Numbered from the stretch's first letter, positions 8,538 to 17,693 are shown. The stretch: DNA of 64,000 bases from CAWCDJ01 sp963796485 (GCA_963796485.1 CAWCLV010000001.1:372001-436000), one strand, 5' to 3'. Made by a program: numbers and translations. The notes: a model not told the origin generated them from the letters alone.

Positions 8538-9845
8538 CTACCCGGCGCGCTCCAGGCGTCCGCCCGCGCGACGGTCGGCGCGCAGCAGCAGCAGAGCGAA
8601 GACCAGCCCGAGAACTCCCAGCGACGCGAACATAATCTGGCTGGCGGTGTAGCCGTGGGTGGTGTCGCGCAAGGTTCCATTGAAATACGGGAAGGCCAGC
8701 AGACCGACGTTCTGGCACGCCGTCATGAGACCGAACGCCGTACCCACGCGCGCTTCATCGACGATGAGCGGCACCGAGGGCCAGATGCAGGCCGGAACCA
8801 GAACGAAGGCGGCCCCCAGAGCGATCATCGGGTACACCGGGTCGATATGCGTCATCCCCATGATCAGGTGCGCGGGCACCATCAGCACCGACCCCACCAC
8901 CATGAGGGTGGCGCGTCTGCCGATCCGGTCGGCCAGGCGCCCGGCGAACGGCGCCAGGAACATCGACGCGGTGATGATAATCGAGGTCGTGCCCTGCGCG
9001 GTCGAGAACATGTGCGTGACGTTGTAGAACACGCCGCCGAGGAAGCTCAGGCCCGCGCCGCTGGCCATCGGAAGGGCCCATTTATCGTGGAAGAAATCGG
9101 TGGAGAGGGCGGTGAACGGGAAAATTGCCGAGTAGAAGGCCACGCAGATCCCTACCGCGAACCAGTACGAGGAGGTGAACTTGCCGATATCGGCCCACCG
9201 AATCTGGTCGCCGGCGCCGGCCTTGGGAAGATTGAGAATGGGTTCGGCCCGGCGGTCCATCACGGTGTAGATCCAGTTGGCCGCCAGGCTGATCACGCAC
9301 AGGGCCGCCGCTACCCAGAGCGCTCCACGGAAGCCCATCCGGTTCGCGAGCAACTCTTCGGCGTTGAAGGAGAACAGCGTTCCCAGACGGCTGACGGTCA
9401 GGGTGATGCCGAAGGCCAGCGCCAGTTCCTTACCGGTGAACCAGCGGGCCACGATGGCGCTCTGGGCCACGATCATCGATTCGGACCCCATGCCGAAGAC
9501 GATGCGGCCGAAGTACATCGCCGGCAGGTTTGGGGCCCAGGCCACAATCGCCGCCCCGACGACGACCAGACACGAGAAAACCATGCTGGCGCGGCGCACT
9601 CCCGCCCGGTCGATCAGCATGCCACCGCCAAGTACGGCGAACACCGCCGCGAAGCTGTAGACCGAGTACATGCTGCCGATGGCCGCACGGTTGGTGTGAA
9701 AGACCTGGATGAGCGTGGTCTCGATGGCACCCACGCTGTCATAAGCGAAGTAACTGCCGAAGGCCATCAGTGCGGCGAACAGCAGGACGGTGAAGCGGTA
9801 GCTCTTACCGGAGGGGTGAAACGGGCCGGGGTTGGTGTAGTTCAC
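8538..9845 (-). CDS. MFS transporter
   Basis: Major facilitator superfamily carrier in the inner membrane, about 435 aa from GTG 9845, with roughly twelve hydrophobic segments. The cytoplasmic loop motif appears as GGGMLIDRAGVRRASMVF after the second helix and again as GRLADRIGRRATLMVVG in the second half. The frame is open to 9995, but that extension is Pro/Arg-rich and non-conserved, so the GTG start before NYTNPGPFHPSGKSYRF is preferred. The substrate is not evident; the layout is reminiscent of MFSD1-like and oxalate/formate-type carriers. It converges on the glycosidase-like gene with only 15 bases between them. Confidence 0.82.
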   Translation of the reverse strand: MNYTNPGPFHPSGKSYRFTVLLFAALMAFGSYFAYDSVGAIETTLIQVFHTNRAAIGSMYSVYSFAAVFAVLGGGMLIDRAGVRRASMVFSCLVVVGAAIVAWAPNLPAMYFGRIVFGMGSESMIVAQSAIVARWFTGKELALAFGITLTVSRLGTLFSFNAEELLANRMGFRGALWVAAALCVISLAANWIYTVMDRRAEPILNLPKAGAGDQIRWADIGKFTSSYWFAVGICVAFYSAIFPFTALSTDFFHDKWALPMASGAGLSFLGGVFYNVTHMFSTAQGTTSIIITASMFLAPFAGRLADRIGRRATLMVVGSVLMVPAHLIMGMTHIDPVYPMIALGAAFVLVPACIWPSVPLIVDEARVGTAFGLMTACQNVGLLAFPYFNGTLRDTTHGYTASQIMFASLGVLGLVFALLLLRADRRAGGRLERAG

Positions 9846-9982
9846 GGATTCTTCGATCTTAGCCCGACGCGCCGGGCGGCAGCAATCGCGGCCGGCCGGG
9901 GGCGGCCGCGCGGCAGGCAGTTTTGGCGGTCTACCTGCACATCTCAAGCCGGGAAGCATATCCTGCTTCCGGTTGTGCACCG

Positions 9983-10645
9983 ATGTGGGAGCCACCTCTC
10001 TTTCTCGATCGGGCCGAAGCGGGCCGGGTCCTGGCGGACCGGCTCAAGCGAGCCATTCGTGAGCGCGACATCCTGGTTCTTGCGCTTCCCCGCGGCGGCG
10101 TACCCGTCGGCTTCGAAATCGCCGAGGCCTTTCATGCAGATCTGGACATACTCCTGGTCAGAAAACTTGGTGTCCCGGGCCATGAAGAGCTTGCCATGGG
10201 AGCCATTGCGAGCGGCGGCGTCCGGGTACTGAACAATTCCGTCATCGAGCGGTTGCGAATTCCGCCCGCCGCAATCGAGCGTGTAACCGAACGGGAGCTA
10301 CGGGAAATCGCACGCCGGGAAGCTCTCTATCGGGACGGGAGGAGGCCTCAACCGGTCGAGCAACGGAATGCAGTCCTGGTGGACGACGGGTTGGCAACGG
10401 GTGCCACCATGCTGGCCGCGGCCCGCGCGGTGTATGCGCGTCACCCGGACAAGGTCATCGTGGCGGTTCCAGTGGCGGCACCCGAAGCCTGCGAGGACTT
10501 TCGGGAGCGCGTCGACCAGATCGTATGCGCCGAAACGCCGGAGCCGTTCCAGGCCGTAGGGATCTGGTATCAGGAGTTCCCGCAGACGTCCGACGACGAG
10601 GTCCGGGCACTGCTCGAGCGCGCCGCGCGGCTCCACGTTCACTGA
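9983..10645 (+). CDS. phosphoribosyltransferase
   Basis: Type I phosphoribosyltransferase fold, about 220 aa from ATG 9983. The PRPP-binding loop is AVLVDDGLATGATMLAAARA, and LVLALPRGGVPVGFEIAEAF is the N-terminal core with the pyrophosphate loop. ILLVRKLGVPGHEELAMGAI is typical of the stand-alone family often found fused to, or next to, a dienelactone-hydrolase-like protein. The next gene is exactly such a hydrolase, 19 bases downstream, so the two probably work together. The base or nucleotide used is unknown for this family, and I cannot say whether it is purine salvage. Confidence 0.85.
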   Translation: MWEPPLFLDRAEAGRVLADRLKRAIRERDILVLALPRGGVPVGFEIAEAFHADLDILLVRKLGVPGHEELAMGAIASGGVRVLNNSVIERLRIPPAAIERVTERELREIARREALYRDGRRPQPVEQRNAVLVDDGLATGATMLAAARAVYARHPDKVIVAVPVAAPEACEDFRERVDQIVCAETPEPFQAVGIWYQEFPQTSDDEVRALLERAARLHVH

Positions 10646-10664
10646 CATCGGGGGTGTCATAGAA

Positions 10665-11330
10665 ATGGCTCAAACAATCACGGAAGAGGCGGTAAAGATT
10701 CCGCCTGTCGGATTATCGGGAGATCTGGTCATCCCGGCGGAGGCGGCCGGTATCGTCGTATTTGCGCACGGAAGCGGCAGCAGCCGGTACAGTCCCCGGA
10801 ACCGGTATGTCGCTGGCGCCCTCCAGCAGGGCGGTCTGGCGACGCTACTTCTGGACTTGCTGACTGAGGCCGAAGAAGAAGTCGACGGGCGGACCAGCCG
10901 TCTGCGGTTCGACACCGAGCTTCTCGCCGGCCGTCTTCAAGAAGCGGCAGATTGGGTGCGGTGCGGCCCGGCAACACGGGACCTTCCGTTGGGCTTCTTT
11001 GGAGCAAGTACCGGAGCCGCCGCGGCCCTGATCGCAGCCGCCGAAATACCGGACGCAGTGGGCGCTGTTGTTTCGCGAGGCGGCCGGCCGGACCTGGCTG
11101 GCGCCGGGTTACGACGGGTAGCATGCCCCACTCTGTTAATTGTCGGCGGGGAGGACTCTCCGGTGATCGACCTGAACCGAAAGGCCCTGGCGCAGATGCG
11201 CTGCGCCAAAGGCCTTTCTATTGTCCCGGGGGCAACTCACCTGTTCGAAGAACCCGGGGCGCTCGAAGAGGTTTCAAGACTCGCCCTGAACTGGTTCAGC
11301 CGTTGCCTGGTCACCCACTGGCGCCAGTAG
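10665..11330 (+). CDS. alpha/beta hydrolase, dienelactone-hydrolase-like
   Basis: 221-aa alpha/beta hydrolase. GIVVFAHGSGSSRYSPRN is the oxyanion-hole region and LGFFGASTGAAAALIAA carries the nucleophile elbow (G-x-S-x-G). CPTLLIVGGEDSPVIDLN supplies the acid and PGATHLFEEPGALEEV the catalytic histidine. It is a stand-alone version of the domain that in other bacteria is fused to the phosphoribosyltransferase encoded just upstream. No secretion signal is present. The natural substrate is unknown. Confidence 0.85.
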   Translation: MAQTITEEAVKIPPVGLSGDLVIPAEAAGIVVFAHGSGSSRYSPRNRYVAGALQQGGLATLLLDLLTEAEEEVDGRTSRLRFDTELLAGRLQEAADWVRCGPATRDLPLGFFGASTGAAAALIAAAEIPDAVGAVVSRGGRPDLAGAGLRRVACPTLLIVGGEDSPVIDLNRKALAQMRCAKGLSIVPGATHLFEEPGALEEVSRLALNWFSRCLVTHWRQ

Positions 11331-11377
11331 GAACTCGATTTGCTCCGGGAAAAGAGCGGGCCGCGGAGGACTACTTT

Positions 11378-11809
11378 ATGTCTCAACTCGATGTTTTTGA
11401 TACGACGCTCCAAAAAACGTTTCACTGGCTTCGGGAGATTATGCGACCACTCGGGTGGGAGGAGCCCCATCCCGCATATCTGGCCCTGAGGTCCGTACTC
11501 CACACCTTACGCGACAGGCTGCCGGTAATCGAAGCATCCCATCTTGGCGCTCAGATGCCGATGTTGATACGTGGCATCTACTATGAGGGTTGGGATCCCG
11601 TGGGCAAACCGGAAAAGATGCATAGAGATGAATTTCTGGCGCGCGTCCGCGATCAGTTCCGGAACGACCCGCAAATCGATCCGGTGCGCGTCACGCGAGC
11701 TGTTTTCGAAGTGATGCTCGAGGAACTCGATCCTGGCGAAATGAGCAAGATTCTCGGCGTGCTCCCCGCGGAGTTCGCGGATCTCTGGCCAATCGGCGCC
11801 ATCAGATGA
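11378..11809 (+). CDS. DUF2267 protein
   Basis: 143-aa protein matching the DUF2267 family by its pattern: TTLQKTFHWLREIMRPLGWE, then AYLALRSVLHTLRDRLPVIE with LGAQMPMLIRGIYYEGWDP, and the C-terminal AVFEVMLEELDPGEMSKILG. It is all-helical with no membrane segment. The function is unknown; the family is commonly found near phosphoribosyltransferases and stress-related genes. ATG 11378 has GCGGAGGA eight bases upstream, so this start is secure. It follows the hydrolase by 47 bases and probably belongs to the same transcript. Confidence 0.85.
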   Translation: MSQLDVFDTTLQKTFHWLREIMRPLGWEEPHPAYLALRSVLHTLRDRLPVIEASHLGAQMPMLIRGIYYEGWDPVGKPEKMHRDEFLARVRDQFRNDPQIDPVRVTRAVFEVMLEELDPGEMSKILGVLPAEFADLWPIGAIR

Positions 11810-11922
11810 CGTGAGACGTAAGCCCTGCGAACGCCGCGGTCACGTTTCTCGCCATCCAGATCGCGGCGCGACGAGCGATTTGCACGGACCCAATGACGGT
11901 CTTACGGAGTGAGTAGAAGCGC

Positions 11923-13026
11923 TCACTGCTTCGAATATTTTTGTAGCCCGGTTTCGAACCCGTTCTTCACGAATCGTCCCGTTTCGCCATCGGGCGACCA
12001 TCTAAACGAAAGCGCCAGCTTCCCGGCCTTCTCCGTTTGCGACGCCTCGACGTACGGCGCGGATTGGAACTCCACGTCGCCGAGTTCGTTCACCTTGATA
12101 TTCCGCAGCACCCGGACGTGTCTGCCCACGGGATCCGCCACCGTCTCCTTACCATTCAGGCGGTCGCCATCCAGCCAGAACTCGAGCGTGCTGCGCGAGC
12201 GGGTCTTGTTGTCCGCCAGTTCGTACCTTCCGGCGCAGTCTTTCAGAGTGACTCCCGAAGTGCCGTTGATCCAGCGCTCGCCATTGCTACGCACGATGCG
12301 TACCTTACCCTTCGGCAGGTTCGCCGTCGTGGCAAATCTCCGGAGTTCTTCCAGCGCGCCGAAGTTTTTCGTGTTGAGGGAAAACGACCGGCCGTCAGCC
12401 AGGGCTACTCCCACGTCGTAACTGGAGCCCCCATGGGTTTGGTGACGCTCGGCCACATCGATGAGGCCCAGTTCGCTACCCGAGAACACCGCCACATTGC
12501 CCAGAGCGGCGTGCCTGAGCGCCCACCGGCCAGGTCCCGCTCCATCGATTCGATGGAAGCCATCCGTCAATCCGAGCAACACCGCAACGCCGCCGGCGAT
12601 CATCGCGAGACCGAATCCAACCAGCAACATGGATCGCCGGGGCGGCTCGATGGGCGCGTCCGGTCCATGCGGGGAGTCCTGGGGCATAAAGATGAGGTAG
12701 ATGCCGAATGCCGCCATGAAGATACTCCACGCCCACAGCGCAGGCGAGGTGGCCAGGTTTTGGGGTTCGATCGGGAACGATAGACCCGCCGGCGCGTTCA
12801 GAGACCGGACCCCAAGGAACAGGATCTTCGGTAGGATGGCAACGGCGGCCAGAAGCAATTTCGCGGAGCGGTCGAAAACGGCCCGGCGGAGCATCACGAT
12901 ACCGGCGATCGCGAGCAGCCAACCGAACCCATCGAAGAATAAGGCCATCACGCAGAGACTGGCCGCGGTCACCGACCGGCCGTCTATCCGGGGCACCTGG
13001 ATGGAGGGCGGAGGTCCTGGTTGCAT
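11923..13026 (-). CDS. hypothetical multi-pass membrane protein
   Basis: I do not recognise a family for this 367-aa protein (from ATG 13026). The N-terminal part has four to five hydrophobic segments, for example VTAASLCVMALFFDGFGWLL, LLLAAVAILPKILFLGV, LWAWSIFMAAFGIYLIF and LLVGFGLAMIAGGVAVLLGL. The C-terminal half is soluble, rich in charged and beta-type sequence and with no recognised motif. The frame is open to 13143, but that extension is non-conserved and Arg-rich. It converges on the DUF2267 gene and is followed by no obvious partner. Confidence 0.6.
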   Translation of the reverse strand: MQPGPPPSIQVPRIDGRSVTAASLCVMALFFDGFGWLLAIAGIVMLRRAVFDRSAKLLLAAVAILPKILFLGVRSLNAPAGLSFPIEPQNLATSPALWAWSIFMAAFGIYLIFMPQDSPHGPDAPIEPPRRSMLLVGFGLAMIAGGVAVLLGLTDGFHRIDGAGPGRWALRHAALGNVAVFSGSELGLIDVAERHQTHGGSSYDVGVALADGRSFSLNTKNFGALEELRRFATTANLPKGKVRIVRSNGERWINGTSGVTLKDCAGRYELADNKTRSRSTLEFWLDGDRLNGKETVADPVGRHVRVLRNIKVNELGDVEFQSAPYVEASQTEKAGKLALSFRWSPDGETGRFVKNGFETGLQKYSKQ

Positions 13027-13075
13027 GCACAGATCATGGCATATTCGTTTTTCGGCGTCACCGGGCAGTCCGGGC

Positions 13076-13243
13076 TCACTCCGCCCGGAGTGCCACGGCG
13101 GGATCGACGGACGCCGCGCGGCGCGCCGGGTTCCACGCGGCAAGGCCGGCGACCGCCACCATGGCCAATACTGCCGCGGCCAGCGAGGCCGGGTCTTCCG
13201 GCGAGAGGTCGAAAATCAACCGCAAAGCGCGCAGTCCGTCCGT
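13076..13243 (-). pseudogene. C-terminal relic of an FtsX/MacB-like permease
   Basis: Translating the minus strand between the M48 protease stop (13244-13246) and TGA at 13076-13078 gives about 55 residues. They include LRALRLIFDLSPEDPASLAA, then NPARRAASVDPAVALRAE and a stop. This is the standard last helix and tail of the large acidobacterial ABC permeases: an NPARRA-x-x-VDP-x-x-ALR-x-E ending. Nothing resembling the rest of the gene is present, so it is a relic. It lies in the same frame as the protease gene, directly behind its TAG stop. Confidence 0.7.
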
Positions 13244-14248
13244 CTAATTTCGCCGCTTCAAGGTCGGACGCTCGTCCGTGTCCGTCTTCTGCGGATTGCC
13301 GTCCGAATCGGTGGATGTTCCGCTGCCTTCCCGCCGCCGCAAGGTAGGATGGCCGTCATCGCCCTTCTCCTCCGGCTTCCGTAGGTTTTCGAGGCTTGCC
13401 AGCCGCCCCTTCACATCCATGAACTCCGAAGTATTCAGGACGTATTCTTCGCGCGGCTGCAGGTCGTTCTGAATCTCTTTCTGGGCGGCCTGGATGCGGT
13501 CATCGGTCATCGGGTGGGTGGAAAAGACCTTGGAGAGCGCGCCCGGCTTCCGCTTTTCCAGGGTTTCGAGCTTTTCGAAGAAGTCCACGAAAGCCGTCGG
13601 ATCGTAACCGGTCTTGTACATGTATTGCAGGCCCAGGTGATCCGCCTCCGCTTCGAAGGCGCGGGAGAATCTCAGGAATCCAAGCGGAACGATGGCGCCG
13701 GATGCCTCGTAGATTGCGTAGCCAGCCCAGCCGCCCATAAAGATCAGCGGCAGGGTGGCATAATTGGCCAGTTCTCCCCGGGTTGCCTGCCGGGTGCCGT
13801 GCCGCGCCGCAACATGCGCGATTTCATGGGCCATGACCCCCGCCAACTCCGCCTCATTGTCCGCTTTGAGAATCAGGCCGGTGTTGACGAAAAAGAAGCC
13901 GCCGGGCAGCGCGAACGCGTTGACCTCCTCGGAGTCCACCACCTTGATGGTGAACGGCACCTTTGCGTCCGAGTTGCGCACCAGGTTTTGCCCGATGCGG
14001 TTCACGTACTCGGCGATCACCGGGTCGTCCACGATCTTGGCCTGCCTCTCGACTTCCTGGGCCATCTGCTTGCCAAGGGCGATCTCTTTTTCCAGGGAGT
14101 AGAAATTGACGCCCTTGCCGACGTCGCGATTGCCAATCTCGTCCGGGTCGCTCTTCTTGTCCTTCTTGTTCTTTGCGATGCCGGCCGTGGCGATCAGACA
14201 CAGGGCCAAGGCCAGCCTGGCTGCAGTTCGCGCATATCTCGCCTTCAC
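13244..14248 (-). CDS. M48-family metalloprotease
   Basis: Secreted zinc metalloprotease of the BepA/Oma1-like M48 family, 334 aa from GTG 14248, which has AGGAGGGG just upstream. The signal peptide is TAARLALALCLIATAGIA. The zinc motif HEIAH is at residues 141-145, and the third ligand lies in RAFEAEADHLGLQYMYKTGY. The PFTIKVVDSEEVNAFALPGG segment is typical of periplasmic members that degrade misfolded outer-membrane proteins. The C-terminal 50 residues are charged, with repeats of RPTLKRR and HPTLRRR type. The downstream permease relic is in the same frame, so a former readthrough or fusion is possible. Confidence 0.88.
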   Translation of the reverse strand: MKARYARTAARLALALCLIATAGIAKNKKDKKSDPDEIGNRDVGKGVNFYSLEKEIALGKQMAQEVERQAKIVDDPVIAEYVNRIGQNLVRNSDAKVPFTIKVVDSEEVNAFALPGGFFFVNTGLILKADNEAELAGVMAHEIAHVAARHGTRQATRGELANYATLPLIFMGGWAGYAIYEASGAIVPLGFLRFSRAFEAEADHLGLQYMYKTGYDPTAFVDFFEKLETLEKRKPGALSKVFSTHPMTDDRIQAAQKEIQNDLQPREEYVLNTSEFMDVKGRLASLENLRKPEEKGDDGHPTLRRREGSGTSTDSDGNPQKTDTDERPTLKRRN

Positions 14249-14392
14249 GGACCCCCTCCTACGCCTGCTATTTCGAAAATACGCCGGAAGGGGCGCGCTG
14301 AACATACTGTGACTTCAGTAGCTTGGGGCTGGCCTGTACGATAAAGTGCGTCGCCACCCGGGCCCTGGACCGACAGGAAGACCGACCAGCGC

Positions 14393-14431
14393 AAGTGGGG
14401 CAGGCCTCCTGGCCTGCCCGGTTTTGACTTT
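14393..14431 (+). repeat. dispersed palindromic repeat, full copy
   Basis: Reads AAGTGGGGCAGGCC, then TCCT, then GGCCTGCCCGGTTTTGACTT. Eight-base arms (14399-14406 and 14411-14418) form a hairpin. Apart from one loop base it is the same as the site into which the IS at 37273-38611 inserted. Confidence 0.8.
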
Positions 14432-14464
14432 GCCATTCCGGGGACGCCGTGGCGCGCCAGCCTT

Positions 14465-14470
14465 TACAAT
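14465..14470 (+). promoter_or_regulatory. candidate -10 box (TACAAT) before tgt
   Basis: TACAAT six bases before the TTG start of tgt, with no Shine-Dalgarno between. If it is a real -10 element, transcription would begin at or next to the start codon. No good -35 is visible at normal spacing. Confidence 0.35.
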
Positions 14471-14476
14471 CTAGGG

Positions 14477-15616
14477 TTGAGGCAGATCTCTTTCGAAGTG
14501 GTGGCGGAGTGCCCGTCTACCCGCGCCCGGGCGGGGCTCCTGCATACCGCACACGGCACTATCGAGACCCCGGTTTTCATGCCGGTGGGAACCCAGGCCA
14601 CGGTTAAAGGCTTGACGCAGCGAGACTTGGCGGAGGACCTGGGCGTTCGCATCCTGCTCGCCAACACGTATCATCTTTATCTGCGGCCGGGGCACGAACT
14701 GATCCGCAAACTGGGAGGACTGCACCGGTTCATGTCGTGGCCGAACGCAATCCTGACGGATTCCGGCGGATTCCAGGTCTTCAGCCTGAGCGGCCTGAGG
14801 AAGATTACCGATCAAGGAGTGCTCTTCCAGTCTCACCTGAACGGCGATCTCCACACGTTCACCCCTGAATCCACGGTAGATGTGCAACTGGCGTACGGCA
14901 GCGACATCCTGATGGTTCTCGACGAGTGCCCGGAGTACCCCGTCAGCCACGAATACGCGCGGGAAAGCATGCACCGCACCGTGCGGTGGGCGCGCCAGGC
15001 TTACAGCCATTTCCGCGGCAGGATTGCGGAAAGCCCGACCCGGCATGCGCTGTTTCCGATCGTGCAGGGTTCGATGTTCCCGGATCTTCGCCGGGAATGC
15101 GCGTCGGCGCTGGTCGAACTGGAGGCCGACGGCTACGCCATCGGGGGCCTTTCGGTCGGCGAACCCCGGCCGCTCAGCATGGAAGTGGTGGAAGCGACCG
15201 AGGACATCCTGCCCCGCTCGCGCCCGCGTTATGCCATGGGGGTGGGGATGCCCGCCGAGTTGCCGGAGTACGTCGCGCGAGGCGTGGACATGATGGATTG
15301 CGTCCTGCCATCCCGCAATGCCCGAAACGGTTACCTTTTCACCTCCGGAGGCCGGGTGATCATCAAACACACGCGATATAAGGATGATGAGCGCCCTTTG
15401 GACGAAAATTGCCAGTGTTATACTTGTACCAGATACTCCCGAGCATACCTTCGCCATCTGTTCCAGTCCGGGGAGATTTTATATGCCGTGCTGGCAACCC
15501 GCCACAACATTCATCGGTACCTTGACATCATGCGCGGGATTAGGCAGGCTATAATATCAGGTTCATTTCCAGAATACTTGAGGTGTGTTCGCCTCGCGTC
15601 TAAAGACGAAGGGTGA
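14477..15616 (+). CDS. tgt: queuine tRNA-ribosyltransferase
   Basis: tRNA-guanine transglycosylase, 379 aa, exchanging guanine for preQ1 at position 34 of GUN-anticodon tRNAs. The N-terminal TPVFMPVGTQATVKGL, the DSGGFQVFSLSGL loop, GGLSVGEP and MDCVLPSRNARNGYLF (catalytic aspartate region) are all present. The zinc site is CQCYTCTRYSRAYLRHLF near residues 313-330. The start is a TTG at 14477; no ATG or GTG fits the family N-terminus. The downstream yajC-secD-secF order is the classical arrangement. Confidence 0.96.
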   Translation: MRQISFEVVAECPSTRARAGLLHTAHGTIETPVFMPVGTQATVKGLTQRDLAEDLGVRILLANTYHLYLRPGHELIRKLGGLHRFMSWPNAILTDSGGFQVFSLSGLRKITDQGVLFQSHLNGDLHTFTPESTVDVQLAYGSDILMVLDECPEYPVSHEYARESMHRTVRWARQAYSHFRGRIAESPTRHALFPIVQGSMFPDLRRECASALVELEADGYAIGGLSVGEPRPLSMEVVEATEDILPRSRPRYAMGVGMPAELPEYVARGVDMMDCVLPSRNARNGYLFTSGGRVIIKHTRYKDDERPLDENCQCYTCTRYSRAYLRHLFQSGEILYAVLATRHNIHRYLDIMRGIRQAIISGSFPEYLRCVRLASKDEG

Positions 15617-15638
15617 TCCTCCATTTGTTGGTCACAAC

Positions 15639-15956
15639 GTGATCCTAAATCTTCTTTTGCTGCAAACGCCGTCGGGCGGCTCCCAACTGGGCATGATGTT
15701 GCCCATCCTCCTGATTTTCGCCATCTTCTATTTCCTGTTGTTCCTTCCCATGCAGCGCCAGCGGAAGCAGCAGCAGAAGATGTTGACGGGGCTCCAGAAC
15801 GGCAACGTCGTTGTGACTAGCGGCGGAATCGTCGGAACCATCGTTGCCATCGAGCCCGACGACACGCTGGTATTGCGTGTGAAGCCGGACAATCTCAAGA
15901 TTCAGGTGACCCGGAGCTCGGTTTCGAGCTTGGTCTCTGGCGACGCGAAGAAGTAG
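15639..15956 (+). CDS. yajC: preprotein translocase subunit YajC
   Basis: Small inner-membrane subunit of the SecDF-YajC complex. One membrane helix, MMLPILLIFAIFYFLLFLPM, is followed by QRQRKQQQKMLTGLQNGNVV and the beta-rich tail VVTSGGIVGTIVAIEPDDTL, the family signature. A GTG at 15639 gives 105 aa, the usual length. A longer frame from 15585 would overlap tgt by 32 bases and adds non-conserved residues. It lies 29 bases upstream of secD. Confidence 0.92.
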   Translation: MILNLLLLQTPSGGSQLGMMLPILLIFAIFYFLLFLPMQRQRKQQQKMLTGLQNGNVVVTSGGIVGTIVAIEPDDTLVLRVKPDNLKIQVTRSSVSSLVSGDAKK

Positions 15957-15985
15957 GATTATCAATTAGCAGGCTCTAAACTCCC

Positions 15986-17602
15986 ATGAAGAAGAATGTA
16001 AAAGTCCGTAGCGTAGTCATCGTTGCGACAATACTGCTGTGTGTCTACGGCATCATCGGCTTCCCCAAGTCGTCGGCGGAAGTGAAGCAGAATTTCACGG
16101 ACAATATCCGCCTCGGTCTCGACCTCAAGGGTGGGAGCCACCTGGTCATGACCGTCCAGGTCCAGGACGCCGTGAAGGCCGACGCCGACCAGACGATGGA
16201 CCGGCTTAAAGAAGACCTGAAAAAGCAGAATATCACCTGGGCCAGCATGGATGTGACGGAACCGCACAGCCTGGCCGATGCCAACAAGGTCGATCTCATC
16301 ATCAAAGGCGTGCCGATCACGCAGACCGCGGCGTTCCGCAGCATGGTGAGCGAGCGCTATCCCACCTACCTGTTGACGGCCCTCAACACCACCGACTATG
16401 CGATGAAGCTGAAGCCCACCGACCTCGTCGGACTGGAGCGCGACACGGTCCAGCGCACGATGGACACGATCGGCAACCGCATCGACCAGCTCGGCCTCGC
16501 CGAAAAGGCGGTCCAGCAGTATGGCGGCGGTTCGGATTACCAGATCCTTGTCCAGCTCCCGGGCGTGGATGACCCTGCCCGCGTGAAAGAACTCATCGGC
16601 ACGGCGGCGGTCCTTGAAATCGACGACGTCAAAGACGGCCCCTTCTCCAGCCGCGACGCGCTTCTCGCCCAGCACGGGGGCGTTCTCCCGTTGGGTACCA
16701 AGATGGATAAACTGATTCCGCGAGGTGGATCCGAAGGCGAGCAGTGGTACCTCGTGAGCAAGGTTCCGGTTATTTCCGGCCGCGAAATGCGCAATGCCCG
16801 AGCCGGCCAGGATGAGTACCGTAAATGGGAGACGGATTTCACCCTATCGCCGGATGCCGGGAAGCGTTTCGGCCGTTACACCGGCGACAACATCGGGAAC
16901 CGCCTGGCGGTGGTTCTGGATAACCAGATCGTCAGTGTGGCCACGATTCAGGCGCGAATCGAGGACTCCGGAAGGATTACCAATCTCGGGAGCGAGCAGG
17001 AAGCCACCGATCTGGCCCGCTATCTCCGGTCCGGTTCGCTGCCGGCCAGCGTCCGCTACGACGAGGAGCGCTCGATCGGTCCCTCTCTGGGCGCCGACTC
17101 GATTCACGAAGGTTTTGTTGCCGGCCTCGCCGGTTTGTTGGCCGTCATCATTGTGATGCTGGTGTACTACAAGCGGTCTGGGGTAAATGCCGTGCTCGCG
17201 CTCGCGCTGAATACGGTGATTCTGCTCGCCGCCATCTCGTATCTCCATGCAGTCCTGACGTTGCCCGGTATCGCGGGCGTCATCCTGACGATCGGTATGG
17301 CGGTCGATTCGAACGTCCTGATCTTCGAGCGCATCCGCGAGGAGTTGCGCGCCGGCAAAGGCGTCATCGCGGCGGTCGATACCGGCTTCAATAAGGCCTG
17401 GTGGACCATCGTCGACACTCACGTAACCACCGTCGTCTCCTGCGCGTTCCTTTTCCTCTTCGGTGAAGGTCCGGTGAAGGGATTTGCGGTAACATTGACA
17501 ATCGGTCTGATCGCTAACATTTTCACCGCGGTTTTCGTCTCCCGTACCATCTTCGACTGGGAGCTTTCCGGACGCCGCCGGGTGGAAGCTTTGAGCATTT
17601 AG
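15986..17602 (+). CDS. secD: protein translocase subunit SecD
   Basis: 538-aa RND-type membrane protein that uses the proton gradient to help complete Sec export. The first helix (VVIVATILLCVYGIIGF) is followed by the D1 motif NIRLGLDLKGGSHLVM and a large periplasmic P1 region. The last third holds five helices with motif D4 SLGADSIHEGF and GMAVDSNVLIFERIREELRA. No Shine-Dalgarno is obvious before the ATG. It is separated from secF by 91 bases that carry a hairpin, unlike the usual close spacing. Confidence 0.96.
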   Translation: MKKNVKVRSVVIVATILLCVYGIIGFPKSSAEVKQNFTDNIRLGLDLKGGSHLVMTVQVQDAVKADADQTMDRLKEDLKKQNITWASMDVTEPHSLADANKVDLIIKGVPITQTAAFRSMVSERYPTYLLTALNTTDYAMKLKPTDLVGLERDTVQRTMDTIGNRIDQLGLAEKAVQQYGGGSDYQILVQLPGVDDPARVKELIGTAAVLEIDDVKDGPFSSRDALLAQHGGVLPLGTKMDKLIPRGGSEGEQWYLVSKVPVISGREMRNARAGQDEYRKWETDFTLSPDAGKRFGRYTGDNIGNRLAVVLDNQIVSVATIQARIEDSGRITNLGSEQEATDLARYLRSGSLPASVRYDEERSIGPSLGADSIHEGFVAGLAGLLAVIIVMLVYYKRSGVNAVLALALNTVILLAAISYLHAVLTLPGIAGVILTIGMAVDSNVLIFERIREELRAGKGVIAAVDTGFNKAWWTIVDTHVTTVVSCAFLFLFGEGPVKGFAVTLTIGLIANIFTAVFVSRTIFDWELSGRRRVEALSI

Positions 17603-17627
17603 GGAAAGTTCTCCAGAGAGAACTTCC
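17603..17627 (+). promoter_or_regulatory. intercistronic hairpin between secD and secF
   Basis: GGAAAGTTCTC (17603-17613) can pair with GAGAACTTCC (17618-17627) directly after the secD stop. There is no T-run, so it is more likely a processing or stability element than a terminator. Confidence 0.5.
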
Positions 17628-17693
17628 AGGTGGGAACAAATTTGAGGAGGCTGGTGTCCAAAGTATTGAACAACACCAGCACGGCAAGTTTCG

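Noticed and set aside
8655..10232. 525-aa open frame over the MFS gene
   Set aside because: Opposite strand of a clear MFS transporter, composition Arg/Gly/His-rich without domains.
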